NCBI GenBank assembly: GCA_003517725.1
Contig: DOZZ01000175.1
Location: 1 to 9,251 of the forward strand
Length of the DNA: 9,251 nt
Source of the DNA: Bryobacterales bacterium
GTDB lineage: Bacteria; Acidobacteriota; Terriglobia; Bryobacterales; Bryobacteraceae
Reading direction: 5' to 3'
A program made the translations under genes and the position numbers. Of this stretch, positions 1 to 5,803 are shown piece after piece. How positions within the stretch are numbered: the stretch's first letter is position 1; the number at the start of each line of letters is the position of its first letter. The notes under the pieces were generated by a model. That model was not told the DNA's origin and searched no databases. It was given only the letters and a program-made list of their open reading frames with translations.

Positions 1-78
1 AGCCAATACGACGCCCAGTTTCAGCTCCTTCCGACGGTCCCCCCGGACCGTCCCCTGCTGAAGCCCTCTGCACGCTGA
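1..78 (+). CDS. Possible C-terminal end of a gene entering from the left edge
   Basis: Frame 1 is open from the first base to a TGA at 76-78 and encodes about 25 residues, SQYDAQFQLLPT followed by a Pro/Leu-rich end finishing LLKPSAR. Third codon positions are mostly G or C (19 of 25), as expected for a real gene here. The stretch is too short to place in any family. A strong hairpin (20-62) lies inside it, which is unusual for coding DNA, and the opposite strand is also open from about 170 leftwards. It may be the tail of an unseen gene or chance; the sequence to the left of the window would decide. Confidence 0.3.
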   Translation, partial: SQYDAQFQLLPTVPPDRPLLKPSAR

Positions 79-166
79 AGACGTGCCCCACGAAACCGGT
101 GATGTGGGCCGTTACGCGGTGAAGCCGGCAATCGCCAGGTAAAAGCGGCGGGTCCGCGCCGGCTTC
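20..166. other. Hairpin-rich stretch with no recognised RNA family
   Basis: Two strong inverted repeats are visible. The first pairs 33-40 with 45-52 (8 bp, loop CCCC), inside an outer 6-bp stem 20-25/57-62. The second pairs 121-129 with 158-166 (9 bp, GAAGCCGGC with GCCGGCTTC) and has an inner CGCC/GGCG stem at 133-136/147-150. A weaker GCACG/CGTGC hairpin lies at 70-86. No run of T follows any of them on either strand, so simple terminators are unlikely. I tried to match 6S RNA, cobalamin riboswitch and RNase P signatures and could not establish any of them. The rest of 79-280 shows no convincing gene. Confidence 0.4.
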
Positions 167-280
167 CATGGTGTTGCCGATCAGCGGATGACGGCGGTGG
201 GTTGTTGCTGCATTGACCGTGAAGGGGAGCAACGGGCTGGCCAATGTGCTGGAACTAGCGGCGTCCGCGGACGGGCCGAT

Positions 281-309
281 TTGACAACGCCGCACGCACC
301 TGAAAAGAT
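281..309 (+). promoter_or_regulatory. Likely sigma70-type promoter of tRNA-Leu
   Basis: A perfect -35 hexamer TTGACA lies at 281-286. After a 17-base spacer comes a weak -10 candidate AAAGAT at 304-309, which would start transcription near 316, about ten bases before the mature tRNA. Position and strand fit the tRNA gene. The -10 match is poor (three of six), so the -35 box carries most of the evidence. Confidence 0.5.
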
Positions 310-325
310 GAAACCTCTGTCGTTC

Positions 326-412
326 GCGGATATGGCGGAACTGGCAGACGCGCATGGTTCAGGTCCATGTGCCCGCAAGGGCGTGGAGGTTCGACTCCTC
401 TTATCCGCACCA
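326..412 (+). tRNA. tRNA-Leu (anticodon CAG)
   Basis: This is a complete class II tRNA of 87 nt with encoded CCA. The acceptor stem pairs GCGGATA (326-332) with TATCCGC (402-408), followed by discriminator A409 and CCA at 410-412. The D stem is GCG/CGC with a GG in its loop. The anticodon stem CATGG/CCATG (353-357/365-369) encloses the loop TTCAGGT, giving anticodon CAG at 360-362, which reads the leucine codon CTG. A long variable arm (370-384) with a GCCC/GGGC stem is typical of leucine tRNAs. The T arm contains GGTTCGACTCC. No defect is seen. It faces the 3' end of the biosynthetic operon. Confidence 0.97.
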
Positions 413-418
413 TCTTCG

Positions 419-448
419 GCGGCGTAGTTTCAAGCTGCGCCGCTTCTT
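419..448 (+). terminator. Possible terminator after tRNA-Leu
   Basis: GCGGCG (419-424) and CGCCGC (438-443) form a six-base GC stem with a 13-base loop, followed by TTCTT on the plus strand. The element begins seven bases after the tRNA CCA and overlaps the last codons of the convergent thioesterase-fusion gene. The T run is short and the loop large, so it would be a weak intrinsic terminator. There is no matching T run on the minus strand, so the converging operon has no clear terminator of its own here. Confidence 0.4.
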
Positions 449-2367
449 AAGCGCAACACAATTTCCGGGAGCACTGGTTCGGGCGCATCCCGCAGGTACA
501 TGTGGGCGCCGGGGAACAGCAGGCACTCGAAGGCGGCGTTGGTCTCGTCGCGCCAGGCTTCCAGCTTTTCGCGCGTGACGTGCGGGTCATCCTGGCCGCC
601 CATGGCGATCAGCTGTGTGTTGAGCGGCGCTTCTTCGCGGTAGACATGTTGTCGAAAGGCCGCGATGTCCTGTCCCAGCAGGCCTGATTGCGGCGGTTCC
701 GGCGGCAACGGCTGGCGGCGAAAACGGGGCGCGCTTACGCTTGACACGAATAGTAGGCTTGGCGCGGGTTTGCCGGCCCGGCGCAAAGTCCGCGCTAGTT
801 CGAAGGCGATGGCGCCGCCCATGCTGTGGCCAAACAGGGCGTACGGCGTTTCGAGATACGGCTCGATCACGGCGGCTAGCGCGGCGACGATCGCGTCGAT
901 GGTTGGCAGCAGCGGCTCGGCGGCCCGGTTCTCGCGTCCTGGCAGCACTACCGGCTGCAGACGCGCCACGCCGGCCAGCGCTGCTTTCCACGCCTCGTAG
1001 AAAATTTGGCCCGCGCCCGCCGGCGGAAAGCAGAATAGGCGCGGATTGCCCGCACCGTCGCGGATGCCGGGAAGCCACAGCTCCGCGGGCGAGGCCGGTT
1101 TGGCTTGCGCACGGCTGCGGAGTGCCTGCGCCAGCAGCTTTTGGCGGTCGGCAGAGAGAGTTTGAGCCACGGGCGCCGGGCCGCGCTTGGGCGATTGCAG
1201 CACTTGCTCCAGAAATTTCTCGAAGGGCTCGGCGGTCAGGCTCTCGATGTATTGCAGCGCGGCGGCGCGCGATTGCGCTGAAAGCTGCTCGTAATGTTGC
1301 GCGTCGCCCAGCACTTCGTCGAGGGCCGCGAGCCAGGGCGTGACGTCCTGGGGCGGGATATTGGCGACCGGCACCATGTTGTTGTCGACGCCGCCGTGGT
1401 AATCGACGATGGGATTCACCGGCAGCAGATAATCCACTCCGAGCTTGGCTTCGGGCATACCGCCTACGTTGCTCGACATAACGGGAATGCCGCGCGCCAT
1501 GGATTCCACCACCAGGCGCGAGCGCGCCTCGGCCCACAGAGAGGGAATCAGCAGGACCTTGGTCTGGAGCAGAATGTGGTCGATGGTATCGGCGCCGGGC
1601 AGCAGCGTGATGTTGGCGCGCTGGCGCAGCGCCGCGATGTCTTCGGGCGTGGTGCCCCAAGTCGGCACCGCCGCGAAGGCGACGTCGGGCCGCGCGTCCG
1701 CCAGCTCCAGAAACACCGGCAGCCCCTTCACGGCGCAGGGATTGATCATGGTGACGTAGGGGTGATCGAAGCCCGCCAGATTGGGCGGATGGGTGCGGTC
1801 CATCAGGCTGATCGGAACGTGCACGGCGGGCATGCCGCCCCACTCGCGCACATAGCGCGCCACGTATTCGCTGACGCCGACGATGCCGTCGGCGCGCGCC
1901 AGCATGGCCGCGCGCAGGGGATCGCGCGAGGCAGCGTCCGGACCGAAGGGCACCGCGATGGTGGCGCGCACCAGGTGCACCACGCGAGCTCGCGGCGCGC
2001 GCAGGCCGGCATCGAACAGAATCTGCGCGGGGTCGTCGGTGGAGGTGACGATGATGTCGGGATCGAAGGCTTGCAGCAGCGCCGTGAAGAACTGGCGCAG
2101 GCGCGGATGGCCGGCCAGCACGTCGACACGCACGCCGCCCAAGGTGAAGCGCAGATTGCCGTCTTCGACTGATTCGACGGCGATGCCGCGCGCGGCAAGA
2201 TCTTCTTGCAGCTGCTGCCTGGCTGGCGCGTCGAACGTTTCGGTGCGCGTCGCGACGCGTACGTCGTGGCCGCGCGCGGCCAGCGCTTCCATCAGCAGGC
2301 GGTTGGATTTTTCGCCGCCACCGTGCGCCGGAAAATACAACGCATTGCTAGCCAGCAGAATGCGCAC
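430..2367 (-). CDS. GT4 glycosyltransferase fused to type II thioesterase-like hydrolase
   Basis: 645 residues in two parts. Residues 1-390 are a GT-B fold retaining glycosyltransferase of the GT4 kind: a glycine-rich N-terminus (MRILLASNALYF, then HGGG at 15-18), INPCAVKG at 208-215, and an E-x7-E pair at E280/E288 followed by ARGIPVMSSN. Residues 403-418 (LSADRQKLLAQALRSR) resemble a helical NRPS/PKS linker. Residues 443-645 are an alpha/beta hydrolase like the thioesterases that release or edit carrier-bound intermediates: FCFPPAGAG at 445-453, nucleophile elbow GHSMG with S515, acid D593 or D594 in GGQDDPHV, and H622 in GAHMY. The lid part between about 555 and 562 is much shorter than usual. 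The start is GTG, directly after the TAA of the upstream transferase gene, with GAAGGG ten bases before it, so translation is probably coupled. It is the last gene of the operon. The sugar donor and acceptor cannot be read from sequence. The domain calls are secure; a transferase-thioesterase fusion is unusual. Confidence 0.93.
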   Translation of the reverse strand: MRILLASNALYFPAHGGGEKSNRLLMEALAARGHDVRVATRTETFDAPARQQLQEDLAARGIAVESVEDGNLRFTLGGVRVDVLAGHPRLRQFFTALLQAFDPDIIVTSTDDPAQILFDAGLRAPRARVVHLVRATIAVPFGPDAASRDPLRAAMLARADGIVGVSEYVARYVREWGGMPAVHVPISLMDRTHPPNLAGFDHPYVTMINPCAVKGLPVFLELADARPDVAFAAVPTWGTTPEDIAALRQRANITLLPGADTIDHILLQTKVLLIPSLWAEARSRLVVESMARGIPVMSSNVGGMPEAKLGVDYLLPVNPIVDYHGGVDNNMVPVANIPPQDVTPWLAALDEVLGDAQHYEQLSAQSRAAALQYIESLTAEPFEKFLEQVLQSPKRGPAPVAQTLSADRQKLLAQALRSRAQAKPASPAELWLPGIRDGAGNPRLFCFPPAGAGQIFYEAWKAALAGVARLQPVVLPGRENRAAEPLLPTIDAIVAALAAVIEPYLETPYALFGHSMGGAIAFELARTLRRAGKPAPSLLFVSSVSAPRFRRQPLPPEPPQSGLLGQDIAAFRQHVYREEAPLNTQLIAMGGQDDPHVTREKLEAWRDETNAAFECLLFPGAHMYLRDAPEPVLPEIVLRLRSGAA

Positions 2368-3570
2368 TTAGTGCGCGCCCTTCGAGCGCAGCAATTTTTC
2401 GAGCAGCGCGCGCCGCGCGGCAGAGAGCTCGGCGGGACGCGCGGGGTCTGCCGGTTGCAAACGTACCAGATAGTGTTCGAACTCGGCCGCATCGAGCTTT
2501 CCGACGAATTGCCGCGCGGCCGCGACGGAGCGGTCCGATTCCGCGTAGTACTCCGCCGCGTTGGTTAGCAGGTGGTCGAGCGCCGACACCCACGGGCCGA
2601 TGTCTTGCGGGGCTACCACTACTTTGGGCAGGTGGTTCTCGTCAAATTCCAGGCCGTAGCGTTCGATGGGCTTGACCGGAATCACATAGTGCGTGCCGGT
2701 TTTGGCTTCCTCCAGACCGCCCGAGTTGCTGGCCACCACCGGGACGCCGCGCAGCATGGCCTCCATCACGATGAGCCCGAAGCCTTCGCACCACAGCGAC
2801 GGCATCAGCAGCACGCGGGTGTTGCGCAGCAGCTCGTCGATATCGCGCACCGGCTCGAGCATGCGGATGTTGGGACAGGCTTCGATGCGCTGTGCGTCGC
2901 GGCGCGTGGTACCCCAGCCTCGTAGCGCGCCGAACTCCACCTGGGGCAGGCCGCGGGCCACGCCGAGCAGAATATCGATGCCCTTCACCTCGCACGGGTT
3001 AATCATGAGCACCAGGCCGTGATCGAAGTTGCGGTAGCGCGGATAGGGGGGCTCGCCGTAAATGGGCGGATGGATCACGGCCGGCGTCACGCCCAGTTCG
3101 CGCCGGATGTAGCCCGCGACGAAGTGGTTGATCGCCACTACGCCGGCGGCCGCGCGCACGATGCCGGCGGCGGGCTGATCGGCGTTCCAGCTCTCGGGCC
3201 CGAACGGAAAAAACTGCGGCGTGTGGGCGATGTAAACCACGCGCCCGGCGGCGGCGCGCGCGGCGGCCCGCAACAGCGTGTGGCTGAGGTCTTCGGAGGA
3301 GACCAGCACCCAATCCGGGGTCCGGCTTTCGATGGCATGGCGCAGCGCTTCGGCGCGGGCCGAGCCATCGGGGACCGGGAGGACTTCGATGTTGGGCGCG
3401 AGTGGTGTCCAGTTGCCGCCGGTATCGCCGCCGCAGACGATGCGGCAGGCGTGTCCGGCACTGGCGAGATGCCGCAGCCAGGCGAGGTTGCTGCGGGTTG
3501 AGCCGCCGCGGGGCGGAGCATAGGAGGCGCTGGACGCCAGTAGGATTCGCATGGGCCTGGAGTGGTTCAC
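2368..3570 (-). CDS. GT4-family glycosyltransferase
   Basis: 400 residues from GTG at 3570, or 394 from the ATG at 3552. The shorter form begins MRILLASSASY, exactly where its downstream paralogue begins; the longer form has the better ribosome site (AAAGG nine bases before GTG). It is a GT-B fold retaining transferase: Gly-rich loop PPRGGS at 19-24, INPCEVKG at 190-197, GWGTT at 218-222, and the E-x7-E pair E262/E270 in CEGFGLIVMEA, followed by RGVPVVASNSGG. It would move a sugar from a nucleotide-sugar donor to an unknown acceptor in the cytoplasm. It shares many blocks with the transferase half of the next gene, so the two arose by duplication. The C-terminus (LSAARRALLEKLLRSKG, 382-398) looks like an NRPS/PKS-type helical linker rather than normal transferase sequence. 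It lies 40 bp after the FkbH-carrier gene, and its stop codon touches the start of the next gene. Donor and acceptor are unknown. Confidence 0.93.
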   Translation of the reverse strand: MNHSRPMRILLASSASYAPPRGGSTRSNLAWLRHLASAGHACRIVCGGDTGGNWTPLAPNIEVLPVPDGSARAEALRHAIESRTPDWVLVSSEDLSHTLLRAAARAAAGRVVYIAHTPQFFPFGPESWNADQPAAGIVRAAAGVVAINHFVAGYIRRELGVTPAVIHPPIYGEPPYPRYRNFDHGLVLMINPCEVKGIDILLGVARGLPQVEFGALRGWGTTRRDAQRIEACPNIRMLEPVRDIDELLRNTRVLLMPSLWCEGFGLIVMEAMLRGVPVVASNSGGLEEAKTGTHYVIPVKPIERYGLEFDENHLPKVVVAPQDIGPWVSALDHLLTNAAEYYAESDRSVAAARQFVGKLDAAEFEHYLVRLQPADPARPAELSAARRALLEKLLRSKGAH

Positions 3571-3579
3571 ACGCTCTGA

Positions 3580-3584
3580 CCTTT
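3580..3584 (-). promoter_or_regulatory. Ribosome binding site supporting the GTG start at 3570
   Basis: AAAGG on the minus strand sits nine bases before the GTG at 3570-3568. The alternative ATG at 3552 has only CAGG close to it. This favours the longer glycosyltransferase, although the protein alignment with its paralogue begins at the ATG. Confidence 0.45.
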
Positions 3585-3610
3585 ATCGTTATCGTGGACA
3601 GCAAAAACCG

Positions 3611-5683
3611 CTATGTCCCCGAAGGGGTTTGTGCATCTTGATCCTGGCCGGCGAGCAACGCTTCCACTTCTTCGTCCGACATGGATTCTATACGGTCCAG
3701 CAGGGCCTGATACTCCTCGGGGCTGACGGCCCGCAACTGGTAGCCCTCGATACGCGTGGCCAGCTCCGAAAGCGTCAGGCCCGGCGTGTAGACATCGTCC
3801 ACCGGAAGTTCAATGCCGAAGGTGTCGCGTACGCGCATCACCAGCATCACGACCAGCAGCGAATGGCCGCCGAGATCGAAGAAATTGTCGGAGGGCTGGA
3901 CGGCGGCTTGCTGCAGCAGGTCGGCCCAGATGGCCGCTAATTGGTTTTCCGTCTCGGAGGCGAAGACGCCGGCCGGGATACGATGGCGATCCAGCATGGC
4001 GGCGTGGATGGCGGCGGCAGAGTTGAGGTGGGCGGCGATGTAGCCGTAGTCGATGGCCGAGTGGTTGAAGCGGCGCGGCGCCGCGCCGGTGACCGGCCGC
4101 GATGCTTCGTGCAACTCCGGCTGCCATTCGAGAGCGGTCAGAGCTTCGGCCGGGATGCGGTAGACGCGGGCGTCACCTTCCGCCTCGCCGTAGTCCGCGG
4201 CGATGCTTTCGAGGAACTGGCGCGCGGGCTGATTTTTGGGCGTGGGTACGGCGCGGGTGACTATGGCGCCGGCGTCATTCCGCAGCGCTTCTTCCGACAG
4301 GCGCGCCATGATGCGATGTTCAACGCCTCGGCCCAGCACGCGGCAACTCAGCAGCAGCGTTTCCAGATGCAGCGCTCCGTCGATTTCGAAGATCACGACG
4401 CCGGTTAGCCCGTAGTCGCCAAAACGATCGGCCACGCGCACTGTCCAGCACTGCCGGACGCCGTCGTTTAGCAGCGCCGTTATTTCGGCTTCGGTGCGGC
4501 GGATCGTCGTGAGATTGAACTGGTTGGTGCGCTGCGTCAATTGCGCTACGCGGCGTACGTCGTCGGTCGTGAGCGGCTGGATGCGCGCGTCGAGCTGCAG
4601 GGAGCGCACGAAATCGCGCAGACTGACGCTGTTGCGCATCTCGCGTCCAAACTCCTGCACGCCCTGATACGACGCGGCGCGCGCGCGATCCTCCGCGGTC
4701 AGTGGCGCGCTGTCGAACACCCACAGGTGGTCCAGAAAGGCGGGGATCCGCCCCTCATCGGGAGGCAGCGCAATGGCCAGCACCTCCGGTTCGTTCTCGC
4801 GCACCTCGGCGCATTCCTTCGGGTTGTCGTCAATGAAGGCGAAGGAGTCGAGGCCCAGGCCCAGCTCGCGCGCCAGTTCGGCCAGGTTGTCGGGCTTCTC
4901 TTCCCAGTTGATTTTGCGCGCGGTGAAGTGCTCCAGTTGCAGCGGCATCTCGGGATGCGCGGCGAAGGTCTGCAGCACGTCCTGCTCATTGTTGCGGCTG
5001 ACCATGGCGAGCAGCACGCCTTCCGCGCGCTTGCGCAGCATCAGCTCGTGCAGCTTGCGGCGGGAGGCGTCGAGCACCACGCCGGCTGGGCCGTCTTCGC
5101 CGCAGATGCCGCGCCACAGGGTGTCGTCGCAGTCTAGCGCGATCAGCTTGAGCGGCGGGCGCGTCAAGGCCAGCGCGCGGCGCACCAGGGCGGTGCCCAG
5201 CGCGCAGTAATAGAGCTCGGTATAGGGGATGCGGGCGATGGTCTCGCCGTGTTCATGCAGCGGCGAGGAGACCGGGTAGAGGCGCGCGATTTCGTGATAG
5301 TCGAGCCACATTACGCCTGGAACGTGCGCCAGACTTTCGCGCAGTTCCTGTTCGGCGCTGCCTGGCGTACCGCTCGCGGGGGGGCACAGACAGACGATCA
5401 GCGGGACGGTGCGCAGGCGCGCGGTTTCGCGCACGGTCGCGGCTAGTTCGCCGGGCTGGTGCGTGCCCAGATCATCCAAACGCACCAGCAGAATATTCAC
5501 GCCGCGATGGTTCGTGGCGAAGACTCCGGCGGGATCGAGCAGTGTCTGGAGCGGCTGATTGTAGGGCGCGAACACGGCTTCGCAGCGCTCGTGGACGTGT
5601 TCGGCCCAGAAGCGGAAGACCGGTTCGAGCGGCTCGGCCGTGAAGGTGGACGCGATGGCGAATCGGAACGAGGAGTCGATCAT
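3611..5683 (-). CDS. FkbH-like glyceryl transferase/phosphatase fused to a carrier domain
   Basis: 690 residues, starting at ATG 5683 (MIDSSFRFAIASTF). Domains in order: an FkbH N-terminal region with APYNQPLQTLLDP near 39-51; a HAD subfamily IIIC phosphatase with D184-C-D186-D-T188, S229, K263 and DDNP at 285-288; an acyltransferase-like (GNAT) part with TQRTNQFNLT near 383-392 and the conserved block LSCRVLGRGVE around C447; and a phosphopantetheine carrier with DNFFDLGGHSLL, where S608 is the attachment site. An acidic helical tail follows (SDEEVEALLAG near 670-680), like NRPS C-terminal docking ends. Characterised relatives (FkbH, OzmB and similar) convert D-1,3-bisphosphoglycerate to a glyceryl thioester on a carrier protein, so this protein probably loads its own carrier. 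Starts upstream at 5767 (GTG) or 5761 (ATG) are rejected because that DNA is the stem of an intrinsic terminator. The gene is followed 40 bp later by a glycosyltransferase. All catalytic motifs look intact. Family and carrier are secure; the substrate is from family knowledge. Confidence 0.95.
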   Translation of the reverse strand: MIDSSFRFAIASTFTAEPLEPVFRFWAEHVHERCEAVFAPYNQPLQTLLDPAGVFATNHRGVNILLVRLDDLGTHQPGELAATVRETARLRTVPLIVCLCPPASGTPGSAEQELRESLAHVPGVMWLDYHEIARLYPVSSPLHEHGETIARIPYTELYYCALGTALVRRALALTRPPLKLIALDCDDTLWRGICGEDGPAGVVLDASRRKLHELMLRKRAEGVLLAMVSRNNEQDVLQTFAAHPEMPLQLEHFTARKINWEEKPDNLAELARELGLGLDSFAFIDDNPKECAEVRENEPEVLAIALPPDEGRIPAFLDHLWVFDSAPLTAEDRARAASYQGVQEFGREMRNSVSLRDFVRSLQLDARIQPLTTDDVRRVAQLTQRTNQFNLTTIRRTEAEITALLNDGVRQCWTVRVADRFGDYGLTGVVIFEIDGALHLETLLLSCRVLGRGVEHRIMARLSEEALRNDAGAIVTRAVPTPKNQPARQFLESIAADYGEAEGDARVYRIPAEALTALEWQPELHEASRPVTGAAPRRFNHSAIDYGYIAAHLNSAAAIHAAMLDRHRIPAGVFASETENQLAAIWADLLQQAAVQPSDNFFDLGGHSLLVVMLVMRVRDTFGIELPVDDVYTPGLTLSELATRIEGYQLRAVSPEEYQALLDRIESMSDEEVEALLAGQDQDAQTPSGT

Positions 5684-5700
5684 GAGGCGATAACAGCCTC
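5684..5700 (-). promoter_or_regulatory. Inverted repeat touching the FkbH start codon
   Basis: On the minus strand GAGGC, seven bases, then GCCTC end immediately before the ATG at 5683. The first arm contains GAGG, the only Shine-Dalgarno-like sequence nearby, so folding would hide it. It may modulate translation, or it may be chance. No convincing promoter is seen in the short gap 5684-5720. Confidence 0.35.
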
Positions 5701-5720
5701 GCGACCCCGTGCTTCGTCGG

Positions 5721-5775
5721 TAAAAGAAAAAGGGCCGCGTGGCATGGAGCGCTGGCTCCATTTTCACACGGCCTT
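5721..5775 (-). terminator. Intrinsic terminator between the YgjV-like and FkbH genes
   Basis: Read on the minus strand, GGCCG (5773-5769) pairs with CGGCC (5737-5733) and ATGGAGC pairs with GCTCCAT, with a GTG/CAC match between them and a short CAGC loop. The stem is followed at once by TTTTTCTTTT (5731-5722). This is a textbook rho-independent terminator, about 30 bp after the stop codon of the YgjV-like gene. It ends the HAD/YgjV transcript and implies that the biosynthetic operon needs its own promoter or depends on read-through. Confidence 0.85.
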
Positions 5776-5803
5776 AGGGCTTGAACGATTTTCTACGGGC
5801 AGC

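Noticed and set aside
1..170. Minus-strand frame open from ATG near 170 to the left edge
   Set aside because: It has no ribosome site, a Gly/Pro/Arg-biased product and no motif; it runs through both strong hairpins. It cannot be fully excluded without sequence to the left.
587..1843. Minus-strand frame of about 418 codons overlapping the same gene in another frame
   Set aside because: Its translation is Arg/Ala-rich and lacks motifs, while the overlapping frame holds complete catalytic motifs of both domains.
1294..2172. Long plus-strand open frame of about 290 codons opposite the transferase-thioesterase gene
   Set aside because: It is antisense to clear GT4 motifs, has a His/Gly/Arg-biased composition with no domain, and is the usual shadow frame of GC-rich coding DNA.
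5684..5767. Longer FkbH start at GTG 5767 or ATG 5761
   Set aside because: The extra 28 residues are encoded by the stem and T run of an intrinsic terminator and match nothing in the family; the family-like N-terminus begins at 5683.
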